A stretch of 24,134 bases of DNA, from positions 1 to 24,134 of the forward strand of contig JBBQRG010000047.1 in NCBI GenBank assembly GCA_038215095.1, in the 5' to 3' direction. The position numbers and the translations under genes were made by a program. Each line of letters begins with the position of its first letter. The stretch's first letter is position 1. Positions 6,949 through 15,529 of the stretch are shown piece by piece. The notes beneath the pieces are model-generated. The model did no database searches and had not been told where the DNA came from. It saw only the letters and a list, made by a program, of their open reading frames with translations. The stretch comes from DATACN01 sp038215095 (lineage in GTDB: Bacteria; Actinomycetota; Thermoleophilia; Solirubrobacterales; Thermoleophilaceae).

Positions 6949-7999
6949 AGCCCAAGCGCGGCTCGGGGCATTCACGCTCGACGTCGCGCTCGAGACCGCC
7001 GCGGGGAGCTGCCTGGCGCTCGCCGGACCCTCGGGTGCGGGCAAGACCTCGGTGCTGCGCGTCGTCGCCGGGCTGGTGGCGCCCGAGAGGGGTCGCGTCA
7101 GCTGCGGCGACGAGCTCTGGCTCGACACCGCCACCGGCCTCGACGTGGCGCCCGAGCGGCGCCGGTGCGGCTACGTCTTCCAGGAGTACGCGCTATTCCC
7201 GCATCTGCGGGCGTGGCAGAACGTCGCCTACCCGATCCGTGGCCTGCCGCGCGGCGAGCGCCGTCGCCGCGCCCTCGAGTTGCTGGAGCGCTTCGGCGTC
7301 GCCGATCTCGCCGACGCGCGGCCGCGCACGCTCTCGGGCGGCGAGCGCCAGCGCGTCGCGGTCGCCCGCGCCCTGGCCCGCCGGCCGGCCGCGCTGCTCT
7401 TAGACGAGCCGCTCTCGGCGCTCGACGCCCGGACTCGGGCGTCAGCCGGGCGCGAGCTCGCCGCCGTGCTGCGCGAGACCGGCGTGCCGACGCTGCTGGT
7501 CACCCACGACTTCACTGAGGCCGCGCTGCTGGGCGACCGGGTCGGCGTGATCGACGGCGGGCGCGTCGTGCAGCAGGGCAGCGCCGCGGAGCTCGCCGCC
7601 TCCCCCGCCTCGTCGTTCGTGGCCGACTTCACCGGCGCCGTCGTGCTCACCGGCACGGCCCGACCAGACGCGGACGGGCTCACCCACGTCGCGCTCGACG
7701 GCGGCGGCAGCGTGGCCAGCACCGAGCCGGGCGATGGGCCGGTCGCGGTCAGCGTCTACCCGTGGGAAATCGCGCTGGCCCCGGCAGACACGCCGCGCAG
7801 CGGCTCCGCCCAAAACCACTTGCCCGTCGAAGTGATCTCGGTCACAGCGATCGGCAACCGCATCCGCGTCGGCCTGGCCGCCCCCCAACCGCTCAGCGCC
7901 GAGATCACCGACGCCTCCGCCGGCCAGCTCGCCCTCGAGCCTGGCTCCCGCGCCGTCGCCACCTGGAAGGCCACCGCCACCCGGCTGCTCAGCCGATGA
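6935..7999 (+). CDS. modC: Molybdate ABC transporter ATP-binding protein ModC with C-terminal TOBE domain
   Basis: The protein is 354 residues from a GTG inside modB. It has all ATPase motifs: Walker A GPSGAGKT (31-38), Q-loop FQEYALFPH (82-90), signature LSGGERQ (133-139), Walker B ALLLDEP (153-159), D-loop SALD and the switch His191 in THD. A TOBE domain lies at about 288-352, ending TWKATATRLL. In ModC that domain binds oxyanion and can trans-inhibit transport. It powers ModB. The gene is the last of the operon and converges on the sigma-factor gene 54 bases away; I see no convincing terminator in that gap. Confidence 0.92.
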   Translation: MLRVEAQARLGAFTLDVALETAAGSCLALAGPSGAGKTSVLRVVAGLVAPERGRVSCGDELWLDTATGLDVAPERRRCGYVFQEYALFPHLRAWQNVAYPIRGLPRGERRRRALELLERFGVADLADARPRTLSGGERQRVAVARALARRPAALLLDEPLSALDARTRASAGRELAAVLRETGVPTLLVTHDFTEAALLGDRVGVIDGGRVVQQGSAAELAASPASSFVADFTGAVVLTGTARPDADGLTHVALDGGGSVASTEPGDGPVAVSVYPWEIALAPADTPRSGSAQNHLPVEVISVTAIGNRIRVGLAAPQPLSAEITDASAGQLALEPGSRAVATWKATATRLLSR

Positions 8000-8053
8000 C
8001 ATCCGCCCGAGGATCGACACCCCTACGGCGGCTGCGGAGGGCTTTCGGAGCCG

Positions 8054-9172
8054 TCAGTCGATTCGCGCCGGCAGCCCGAAGCGCTCGAAGGTGGTCACGA
8101 TCCTCGATGGGTCGACCGGCTGCTCGACCCATCGCGCGTAGACCTCGCGCTCAGTGGCCTGGGTCGACCGCGCGACGAAGGCCGTGACGTCGCTGATCAG
8201 CCCGCCGCGGAGGGTCAGCACGTTGAGCGCGAAGGGAAGATGGCTGCGCTCGTCCTCGTCCCAGGCGTAGTAGGCAAGCGCCGGCTGACCGTTGGCGCGA
8301 GCGTGCACCACACGCCACCGCCAGGTCCCCGAGAGCGGCCAGCCGGCCAGGAAGGTCGCGATCTCCTCGCGGCCGCGGAACCAGCTGGCAAGCGGCGGCA
8401 TGGCGAACGTCGCGTCCTCGGTCAGCATCGCCACGACGGCGTCGACGTCGTTGCGCTCCCACGCGTCGACGTAGCCGTTGACCATGTCGCGCAGCGCCTC
8501 GTCGCCGAGGGCGCGCAGCGTCGCCTGCTGGCTTTGCTCGGGCAGGCGCTCGTCGACCGACTTGCGCGCACGCTGCAAGCCGCTGTTCACCGAGGCCACA
8601 GTGGTCTCCAGCGTCTCTGCGACCTCCTTAGCCGAGAAGCCGAGCACCTCGCGCAGGATCAGCACGGCACGCTGGGTGGCCGGCAGGTGCTGGAGCGCCG
8701 CGATGAAGGCCAGCTCGACGCTCTCGCGCTGCTCGTAGCGCGCCTCTGGCCCGGCGAGGCCGTCCTCGAGGCCGAGGGTCTCGTCGGGGTAGGGCTCAAC
8801 CCACACCGACTCGACGATGGGCTCGCCGGGACCGTCGTGGGGATCGGTGGCCGGGCCGTAGTCGACGGGGAGCACGCGCTTGGGCCGCCGCGCGATGTGG
8901 TTCAGGCAGGTGTTCGTAGCGATCGTATACAGCCAGGGGCGCAAGGCGCTGCGGCCCTCGAAGCGGGCCAGCCCGCGCCACGAGCGCAGCAGCACGTCCT
9001 GGAGGGCGTCCTGCGCGTCGTGCGTCGAGCCGAGCATCCGGTAGCAGTGGGCGTGCAGCTCGCCGCGGTAGGGCTCGAACAGGCGCCCGTAGGCGTCCTC
9101 GCTGCCGCCGCGCGCGGCTTCCAGCAGCTCGCGCTCCTGCGCTTCAGAGATCGTTGTGGAAGAGCTGGACAT
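8054..9172 (-). CDS. ECF sigma-70 factor with C-terminal SnoaL-like domain
   Basis: The protein is 372 residues from the ATG at 9172, which follows GGAGGG closely; the open frame extends to 9238 without such a signal. Sigma region 2 is at about 28-95 (HAHCYRMLGSTHDAQDALQDVLL, RPWLYTIATNTCLNH). Region 4 is at about 155-207 (LPATQRAVLILREVLGFSAKEVAE ... SVNSGLQRAR). A WVEPYPD motif lies between them. Residues about 225-345 form a SnoaL-like alpha+beta barrel (YVDAWERNDVDAVVAMLTEDA). This is the build of ECF41/ECF56-type or TIGR02960-type factors, in which the tail modulates sigma activity and classic anti-sigma factors are usually absent. None is encoded next to it here. A VOC-family gene lies divergently 46 bases away. 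Confidence 0.9.
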   Translation of the reverse strand: MSSSSTTISEAQERELLEAARGGSEDAYGRLFEPYRGELHAHCYRMLGSTHDAQDALQDVLLRSWRGLARFEGRSALRPWLYTIATNTCLNHIARRPKRVLPVDYGPATDPHDGPGEPIVESVWVEPYPDETLGLEDGLAGPEARYEQRESVELAFIAALQHLPATQRAVLILREVLGFSAKEVAETLETTVASVNSGLQRARKSVDERLPEQSQQATLRALGDEALRDMVNGYVDAWERNDVDAVVAMLTEDATFAMPPLASWFRGREEIATFLAGWPLSGTWRWRVVHARANGQPALAYYAWDEDERSHLPFALNVLTLRGGLISDVTAFVARSTQATEREVYARWVEQPVDPSRIVTTFERFGLPARID

Positions 9173-9218
9173 CGCCCTCCGATTAGTTCGGGGCCCCCGC
9201 CGGGTCTTACACGTAGGG

Positions 9219-9581
9219 ATGATGCCAGCCTCGTCCAAACCGGTCGTCCACCTCGAGCTCCACTCCGGCGATCTCGAGCGCGCGCGGGCTTTCTACGCGC
9301 AGCTCTGCGGCTGGCCGCAGGAGCGGATCGACGCGAGCTCCAGCTCATACCTCGCGCTCGAGCTCGGCCGCGGGCTGGGCGGCGGTATCGTCGAGTGCCC
9401 CACCGAGCGCCCGCTGTGGCTGCCCTACGTGGAGGTCGACCGGATCGAGCAGGCCACCGACCGGGCCCGCTGGCTTGGCGCCTCGGTGATGCTCGAGCCG
9501 CGCGAGGGCCCCAGCGGCTGGCGCAGCGTGGTGGGCACGCCGGCCGCCGGCGAGATCGCTTTCTGGCAATCCAAGCGATGA
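9219..9581 (+). CDS. VOC superfamily (glyoxalase/bleomycin-resistance fold) protein
   Basis: The protein is about 120 residues from paired ATGs at 9219/9222. The N-terminal HLELHSGDLERARAFYAQLCGW is the typical VOC opening betaalpha unit with a candidate metal His. The second half (LPYVEVDRIEQATDRARWLGASVMLEPREGPSGWRSVVGTPAAGEIAFWQ) is the other module and carries the usual GASV and GEIAFWQ ending. The substrate cannot be told. The gene is divergent from the sigma factor and precedes the exporter on the same strand by 55 bases. Confidence 0.82.
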   Translation: MMPASSKPVVHLELHSGDLERARAFYAQLCGWPQERIDASSSSYLALELGRGLGGGIVECPTERPLWLPYVEVDRIEQATDRARWLGASVMLEPREGPSGWRSVVGTPAAGEIAFWQSKR

Positions 9582-9636
9582 GTTCGTCCGCCGGCCGCTG
9601 TCTCTACTCTCGAACCCGATGCCAGGAGACCGAGAA

Positions 9637-11115
9637 GTGACACCCGCCAACTCCACCGACCGTTCGCGCTGGATCGCGCTCTACGTGCTCTGCGCCGGCG
9701 TGCTGATGATCGTGCTCGACGTGACCGTCGTCAACGTGGCGCTGCCGTCGATCCAGACCGACCTCGGCTTCACCCAGTCGAGCCTCGCCTGGGTCGTCAA
9801 CGCCTACCTGATCTCGTTCGGCGGCCTGTTGCTGCTGTCGGGGCGCTTCGGCGACATCCTCGGGCGCAAGCGGGTGTTCATGGCCGGCCTCGCGCTGTTC
9901 ACGGTCGCTTCGATCCTCTGCGGGGCCGCTCAGAGCCAGGAGATGCTGGTGGCGGCGCGCTTCATCCAGGGCGTCGGCGGGGCGATGACCTCCGCGGTCG
10001 TGCTCGGCATGATCGTCACGATGTTCGACGAGCCGCGCGACAAGGCCAAGGCGATCGGCGTCTACGGCTTCGTGGCCTCCGCGGGCGGCACGGTCGGCCT
10101 GCTGGCCGGCGGCGTGCTCACCGAGCTGATCAACTGGCACTGGATCTTCTTCATCAACATTCCGATCGGGATCGTCACCGCGGTGCTGGCCTCGCGCCTC
10201 GTGCACCGCGACGAGGGCATCGGCTTCGGCGACGGCGCGGACGTGCTCGGCGCGGTGCTCATCACCAGCTCGCTGATGCTCGGCGTGTACACGATCGTCA
10301 AGCCGGCGGCCGACGACGGCTGGACCTCCGCGGGGGCTATCGGCTTCGGCGCCGCCTCGCTGGCGCTGCTGGCCGCCTTCATCCTGCGCGAGTCGCGCAC
10401 GGCCAACCCGCTCATCCCGCTGCGGATCTTCCGCTCGCGCAACGTCGCGGGGGCCAACATCATCCAGGCGCTGCTCGTGGCCGGGATGTTCGGCATGTTC
10501 TTCATGGGCGCCCTGTACCTCCAGCGCGTGCTCGGCTACGACGCCCTCGAGATCGGCCTCGCGTTCCTGCCGGCCACGCTGATCATGGGCACGCTGTCGC
10601 TTCGCTACTCCGAGCGGCTGGTCACGCGCTTCGGCGCGCGCCAGGTGCTGATCCCCGGCATGGTGCTCGTGGCCGTCGCGCTCGCGCTGTTCACGCGCGT
10701 TCCGGTGGACGGCAACTACGTCCGCGACGTGCTGCCGGTGATGGTCCTCCTCGCGCTCGGCATCGGCGTCGGCTTCCCGGCGCTGATGACGCTCGCGATG
10801 TCGGGCGCCACCCAGGAGGACGCCGGCCTGGCCTCGGGGCTCGTGAACACCACCGCCCAGGTGGGCGGCGCGCTGGGCCTGGCCGTGCTGGCCACGCTCT
10901 CCACCACGCGCAGCGCCGACCTGCGCGACGCCGGCCACTCGGTGGCCTCGTCGCTCGTGGGCGGCTACCACCTCGCATTCGTGATCGGTGCCGCGCTCGT
11001 GGTGGCGGCCATCGTGGTGGGCGTCACCGTGCTTCAGCAGGAGCCGAAGCCGGATGCGTCCGGGGCGATGGCGCCGGGCGAGCCGGACGACGCCGAGTAC
11101 TCCGAAGCGGCGTAG
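9637..11115 (+). CDS. MFS multidrug exporter, DHA2/EmrB-QacA type
   Basis: The protein is 492 residues from the GTG at 9637, which has AGGAG eight bases upstream; an ATG at 9619 in frame has no SD. About 14 hydrophobic segments are readable. Motif D1, LDVTVVNVALPSIQ, and motif A, GRFGDILGRKRVF, are those of 14-TM drug/H+ antiporters, with motif C-like glycines around GGTVGLLAGGVLTELINWHWIFFINIPIG. The product should expel small hydrophobic compounds using the proton gradient; the substrate is unknown. It ends at a TAG that abuts the stop of the convergent CFA synthase with no base between. Confidence 0.9.
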   Translation: MTPANSTDRSRWIALYVLCAGVLMIVLDVTVVNVALPSIQTDLGFTQSSLAWVVNAYLISFGGLLLLSGRFGDILGRKRVFMAGLALFTVASILCGAAQSQEMLVAARFIQGVGGAMTSAVVLGMIVTMFDEPRDKAKAIGVYGFVASAGGTVGLLAGGVLTELINWHWIFFINIPIGIVTAVLASRLVHRDEGIGFGDGADVLGAVLITSSLMLGVYTIVKPAADDGWTSAGAIGFGAASLALLAAFILRESRTANPLIPLRIFRSRNVAGANIIQALLVAGMFGMFFMGALYLQRVLGYDALEIGLAFLPATLIMGTLSLRYSERLVTRFGARQVLIPGMVLVAVALALFTRVPVDGNYVRDVLPVMVLLALGIGVGFPALMTLAMSGATQEDAGLASGLVNTTAQVGGALGLAVLATLSTTRSADLRDAGHSVASSLVGGYHLAFVIGAALVVAAIVVGVTVLQQEPKPDASGAMAPGEPDDAEYSEAA

Positions 11116-12282
11116 CTAGGCCTTGCGGCAGTTGGCCTGATAGACCGACGTGAAGCCGTTGTCGAAGCCGTTGCGCGCGGCGCGCAGGTAGAGCCTCCAG
11201 ACGCGCGTGCGCTCGGCTCCGGCCACGCGCTCGGCCTCGCCGAGGCGCTCGTCGAGCCGCTGCGCCCAGGCGCGGAGGGTCTGCGCGTAGTCGGCCGCGA
11301 AGCCCTCCACGTGGTCGGTCACGAAGCCGGCGCGCTCGAGGGCCAGCAGCACCCGCGACAGGTGCAGCGGCTCGCCGTCGGGGAACACGTAGCGCTCGGA
11401 GAAGGCGGCGGCGGGCGGGTCGTTGTGGCGAAGGCGCGCGATCCCGTGGTTGAGCAGCCGCCCGCCAGGGCCGAGCAGCGCGGCCAGGCGCTCCGCGTAG
11501 ACGTCGATCTGCTCGTCGCCCACGTGCTCGACCATGCCGATGCTCGCGATCGCGTCGAAGCGCTCGCCGGCGAGATCGCGGTAGTCACGCACCTCGATCC
11601 GCACGCGATCCGACACGCCCGCCTCCGACACCCGCCGCCGGGCCAGGGCGGCCTGAGGCTCTGACAGCGTGACGCCGGTGACCTCCACCCCGTGCCGCGC
11701 GGCGGCGTGGATCGCGAAGCTGCCCCTGCCGCAGCCCACGTCGAGCACGCGCTGCTCGGGCTCGAGCCCGAGCTTCGCGCAGATCAGCTCGAGCTTGGCC
11801 TCCTGCGCCTCCTCGAGCGTGGTGGCGCCCCGCGAGAAGATCGCGCAGCTGTAGGTCATCGACTCGTCGAGGAAGAGCGCGAAGAACTCGTTCGAGACGT
11901 CGTAGTGGTGGCGCACCGCGCGGGCGTCGCGCAGCTTGCTGTGGCGCCTGCCCTTCGGCCGCAGCTCGGCGCGCGGGGGACGCGGCGGGAGCGTAAGCCC
12001 GGCCGCACGCAGCGCCGCGAAGGCGAGCCGCGCGCGCGTGGGGCGGTCGAGCTCGGGCGGCTCCCAGCCCTGGAGGACCTCGATCACCCGGTCGATGTCG
12101 TCCACCTCGAGCAGCCCGGTGGCGTAGCCGCGGCCAAGCCCGAGCTGCCCGGGCGCCGACAGGGCCTGCGCCACCGCCTTGGGCGAGCGGACCGCGAACC
12201 TGGGGCCGCCGGGGGTCGTGGCGGGCACCTCGGCGCCGTCCCAGAACTCGACCGTGAACGGCCGTGATGGGAGCGCGCGCAC
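11116..12282 (-). CDS. Cyclopropane-fatty-acyl-phospholipid synthase family methyltransferase
   Basis: The protein is 388 residues from a GTG at 12282; an in-frame CTG lies 18 bases upstream, and a TAA further up bounds the frame. The length matches E. coli Cfa (382). Diagnostic motifs are HHYDVSNEFF (125-134), MTYSCAIF (142-149), the SAM loop VLDVGCGRG (179-187), GMVEHVG (249-255) and a late FSERYVFPDG. The enzyme transfers a methylene or methyl group from SAM to the double bond of a membrane phospholipid acyl chain. It is divergent from the desaturase, which makes such double bonds. Cyclopropane and 10-methyl products cannot be distinguished here. Confidence 0.9.
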   Translation of the reverse strand: MRALPSRPFTVEFWDGAEVPATTPGGPRFAVRSPKAVAQALSAPGQLGLGRGYATGLLEVDDIDRVIEVLQGWEPPELDRPTRARLAFAALRAAGLTLPPRPPRAELRPKGRRHSKLRDARAVRHHYDVSNEFFALFLDESMTYSCAIFSRGATTLEEAQEAKLELICAKLGLEPEQRVLDVGCGRGSFAIHAAARHGVEVTGVTLSEPQAALARRRVSEAGVSDRVRIEVRDYRDLAGERFDAIASIGMVEHVGDEQIDVYAERLAALLGPGGRLLNHGIARLRHNDPPAAAFSERYVFPDGEPLHLSRVLLALERAGFVTDHVEGFAADYAQTLRAWAQRLDERLGEAERVAGAERTRVWRLYLRAARNGFDNGFTSVYQANCRKA

Positions 12283-12479
12283 GAGCTCCCGGCGCAGAGG
12301 TTCGGTGCTGGCAAATGGGATAGGTCGAGGTTACCCGTGACTGCTACGGTCAGATCACCGAGACGACGGCCGGTGCTTGCGACCGCGACCGCTGACAGCC
12401 GCCGGTACCGGAGCGCACGATCTCAACGACCAGCACCACCCACGCCCCCACGGCCGTCAAGCGGTCGGCGCCCGACGAG

Positions 12480-13376
12480 GTGGAGCCGGTGAGCAACGAG
12501 TCGCTCCACCGCACCATCACCGGGCTCGTCACGGTCCTCCCGTTCTTCGCGCTCGGGATCGCAGGCTGGCAGCTCTGGAACTCGGTGCTGCACTGGAACG
12601 ACCTGGTGGTGTTCGCGATCGTCTACCTGCTCACCGGGCTCGGCGTGACCGTGGGCTTCCACCGCCACCTGACCCACAGGGCCTTCAAGACCAGTCGCGT
12701 GCTGCGCGGGGTACTGGCCGCGCTCGGATCCGCGGCGATCGAGGGCCCCGTGATCTCCTGGGTCGCCGACCACCGCAAGCACCACGTGTACTCGGACGAC
12801 GAGGGTGACCCGCACAGCCCGCACGTGGGTCACGGCGGCGGCCTGCGCGGCACGCTCCGCGGCCTCGCCCACGCTCACATCGGGTGGCTCTTCCTGCACA
12901 CCGAGCGCGGCTCGAAGAAGCGCTACGCGCCGGACCTCATCGACGACCCCGTGATCGCCTTCGTTGACCGAACGTTCTTCCTCTGGGTGGCGCTCGGCCT
13001 GGCCGTGCCGTTCGGCCTCGGCGTGGCCCTCGGCGGCACCGTGGTGGCCGGCCTCACCGGCCTCCTGTGGGGCGGCGGCGTGCGCGTCTTCCTGCTCCAC
13101 CACGTGACCTACAGCGTCAACTCGCTCTGCCACGTGTTCGGACGCCAGGCGTTCTCCACGAGGGACGAGTCGCGCAACCTCAGCTGGCTGGCCCTGCCGA
13201 CCCTCGGCGAGGCGTGGCACAACAACCACCACGCCTTTCCCACCTCGGCGGCACACGGACTGGGCCGGCTCCAGCTCGACCCGTCGGCGCTGGTCATTCA
13301 GCTGCTCGAGCGACTCGGCCTGATCTGGAACGTGGTCCGGATCAGCCCCGAGCGCCAGCAGGCACGCCGCGCCTAG
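12480..13376 (+). CDS. Membrane fatty-acid (acyl-CoA/acyl-lipid) desaturase
   Basis: The protein is 298 residues from the GTG at 12480. The three His boxes of the di-iron membrane desaturases are present: HRHLTH (61-66), HRKHH (98-102) and HNNHH (247-251), with hydrophobic spans between them. It is the delta-9 stearoyl-CoA desaturase type. The start is uncertain. A GTG at 12489 has GAGG upstream. The frame also stays open to an ATC at 12420 with GGAG six bases before it, from which it would read as an ISTTSTTHAP leader. The stop abuts the convergent DUF2294 gene at TAGCTAG. Confidence 0.88.
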   Translation: MEPVSNESLHRTITGLVTVLPFFALGIAGWQLWNSVLHWNDLVVFAIVYLLTGLGVTVGFHRHLTHRAFKTSRVLRGVLAALGSAAIEGPVISWVADHRKHHVYSDDEGDPHSPHVGHGGGLRGTLRGLAHAHIGWLFLHTERGSKKRYAPDLIDDPVIAFVDRTFFLWVALGLAVPFGLGVALGGTVVAGLTGLLWGGGVRVFLLHHVTYSVNSLCHVFGRQAFSTRDESRNLSWLALPTLGEAWHNNHHAFPTSAAHGLGRLQLDPSALVIQLLERLGLIWNVVRISPERQQARRA

Positions 13377-13742
13377 CTAGTCCGCGGGCGCGGGCTGGCC
13401 GTCGAGCACGAACACCTCGATCGCGTAGTCCGGGTCGATGTGGTTCTGGCTCATGAAGGCGCTCACCTTGCGGTCGAGGTTTCGCTCGATGATCCCGACG
13501 AACTCGCTGCGCATCACCGTCTGGAAGTCGTGGCGCAGCTGCAGCACGCGCTCGCCACGGCCGGCGTCCACAAGCTTGCGCTCGCCCTTGGTGAGGGAGT
13601 CGGCCAGCAGGACCGTGACCAGGTTGTCGCCGATCGTGGTCTTGGCCTTGGTGGGCCCGCGCCCCGTGTACTCGTGCAGGAGCTGAACCGCCTCCGTGGA
13701 GATCGTGGCGGCCGCCGTGCGGCTGTCCTGCTGCTGTTCCAT
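13377..13742 (-). CDS. DUF2294 domain protein
   Basis: The protein is 121 residues, with GAGAGG before the ATG at 13742. Nearly the whole protein is the DUF2294 domain: YTGRGPTKAKTTIGDNLVTVLLADSLTKGERKLVDAGRGE, then QLRHDFQTVMRSEFVGIIE, and finally the conserved FMSQNHIDPDYAIEVFVLDG. There is no signal peptide or membrane span. Function is unknown; the family is widespread in bacteria and cyanobacteria. The gene is a single unit, convergent with the desaturase and divergent from the membrane protein gene. Confidence 0.85.
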   Translation of the reverse strand: MEQQQDSRTAAATISTEAVQLLHEYTGRGPTKAKTTIGDNLVTVLLADSLTKGERKLVDAGRGERVLQLRHDFQTVMRSEFVGIIERNLDRKVSAFMSQNHIDPDYAIEVFVLDGQPAPAD

Positions 13743-13862
13743 TTAAGCCTCTCGGCCGCTTCCTCGGCGGGTGTGTGCACCACGAAGTGGGAGAGGAAGC
13801 GTTGGAATCCCGCCAGCAGCGTTGCGCTACCAGGGTACTCCGTTCTGCCAGCCTCCAGACAG

Positions 13863-14873
13863 ATGCGAGAAGCGTGGAGCCGGCACCGGAAAGCGATCAG
13901 CATCGCGGGCTCGCTCGTGGCGGTGGCAATCCTCGCGGCGATCCTCGCCGGCCGGCGGCACGAGTTCGAGATCGCGCTCTCGAGCGCGTCGATCTGGGTC
14001 CTGCTGGCCGCCGCGGCGCTTCAGCTGGTGGCGCTGCTGGCACGGAGCGAGGCCTGGCACGTCTGCATCGGCGCGGCCGGGGGAACGGTGGACCGCCGGA
14101 TCCTCTATCGCGCGTCGAGCATGGGCTACGTGGGCAGCCTGCTCAACGCCCAGGTCGGCACGGCCGCGCGAATAGCGGCGCTGCGGCGCTCGTCCCCAGC
14201 GGACAGTCCCGGCGTGTCCACGCTGATCGCGGCGGAGTTTCCGATCCTCGCCGTCGAGGCCACGCTTGCGGCGCTCACGTCGTTCACGCTCGTGGCGCCG
14301 CTCGGACTGCCGTGGTGGCTCCCGATTATCTGCCTCGCCGTCGTGGGCGGGTTGAGCGCCGGGCTGCGCCGGCTGGCCCTCCGCGAGGGCCGGCTGCTGT
14401 GGGGCGGGCTCGCGGTGCTCCGGAGCCTGCGCGGCGGGCGCCGGCTGATCGCGTTCGTGCTGGTGGCCGTGCTGGCCCAGATATCGCGCAACTGGCTGCT
14501 GCTCCGGGCCGTGGGCGTGGACGCGTCATTCCTCGACGCGATCGCCGTGCTGATCGCGATGTCGGCCCTGGCACAGCTGCCGATCGGGCCAAGCACCGGC
14601 GCGGCGGCGGCGGTGCTCATCCTGGGCCGCAACGGCGTGGCGGCGGTGGCGGCGGCGGGGTTGCTCTCCACGGCCACCGGCACCGTGGGCGGGCTCACGT
14701 TCGCCGCCTGGGCCGGCGCCGACCGGCTCTGGACCGGGCGCCGCTCAGAGGATCAGCTTGCGCTCCATGAAGCGGATGGCGAGCCGCCACGACACCAGGG
14801 CGAACCCCGCGAGGAAGGCCAGGTGCCCGATGTCCGCCCAGCCCTGGAAGCCGAAGACCGCGTGACGCACTAG
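13863..14873 (+). CDS. LPG-synthase-type integral membrane protein (UPF0104/AglD-like)
   Basis: The protein is 336 residues from the ATG at 13863, which lacks a clear SD; the frame is open further upstream. About seven or eight hydrophobic spans are visible (SIAGSLVAVAILAAILAG, IWVLLAAAALQLVALLA, WWLPIICLAVVGGL and others). SMGYVGSLLNAQVGTAARIAALRR and LAQLPIGPSTGAAAAVLILGRNG match the loops of the lysylphosphatidylglycerol-synthase TM/flippase-like family. It probably handles a lipid or lipid-linked molecule. The last 42 or so residues, after ADRLWTGRRS, lie antisense to the end of the convergent ABC permease and are hydrophilic, so the natural end may have been near 14745. Confidence 0.75.
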   Translation: MREAWSRHRKAISIAGSLVAVAILAAILAGRRHEFEIALSSASIWVLLAAAALQLVALLARSEAWHVCIGAAGGTVDRRILYRASSMGYVGSLLNAQVGTAARIAALRRSSPADSPGVSTLIAAEFPILAVEATLAALTSFTLVAPLGLPWWLPIICLAVVGGLSAGLRRLALREGRLLWGGLAVLRSLRGGRRLIAFVLVAVLAQISRNWLLLRAVGVDASFLDAIAVLIAMSALAQLPIGPSTGAAAAVLILGRNGVAAVAAAGLLSTATGTVGGLTFAAWAGADRLWTGRRSEDQLALHEADGEPPRHQGEPREEGQVPDVRPALEAEDRVTH

Positions 14874-15529
14874 CTGGACGCAGTGGAACAGCGGGTTGAA
14901 GTTGCCGAGCACCTGCGCCCACTGCGGCAGCTTGTCGAGCGGGAAGAAGGTGCCCGCCACGAGGAACATCGGCGTGAGCAGCCCGCTCTGCCAGTAGGAG
15001 AAGCTCTCGATCGCCTTGGCCTTGGCGGCGATGAAGATCCCGAAGCAGGCCCAGCCGAGGCCGGCCAGCGCCGCGATCGGGGGCACCAGCAGCATCCCCC
15101 AGCTCGGGTCGAGCCCGAACGCCACGGCCACGAGCATCGGCACGCAGCCGTAGACGCCGGTGCGGGCCGCGATCCACAGAGCCTCTGCGGTAACGAGCTC
15201 CTCGGTGTCCACCGGCGCCGCCAGGATCGCGTCGTAGGTGTGCTGGAACTGGTACTTGACGAAGGTCGAGTACATGGCCGGGAACGCGCCCGAGAACAGC
15301 ACTGTGGTGGCCACGATCCCGGTGCCCACGAAGTCGATGTAGTCGTAGCCGGCCACCTTGCTCACGAGCGACCCGAAGCCGAAGCCGAACGCCAGCAGGT
15401 AGATCGTGGGGTCGACCGTCGAGGAGAACGTGGACGAGCGCCAGAACGACGAGTAGTTCACGAGCTCGCGCACCATCACGCCCTGGAGCGCGGGCAGCTC
15501 GAGCCGGCGCAGCTGGCGGGGGCGGGCCA

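Noticed and set aside
8000..8053. Possible bidirectional terminator between modC and the sigma gene
   Set aside because: GGCTGCGG and GGAGCC pair only imperfectly; no convincing hairpin or T-run.
8240..9640. 466-codon plus-strand ORF across the sigma-factor gene
   Set aside because: It is antisense to the sigma factor and then out of frame with the VOC gene.
9604..10971. 455-codon minus-strand ORF
   Set aside because: It is antisense to the MFS exporter, has low-complexity charged composition and no recognisable domain.
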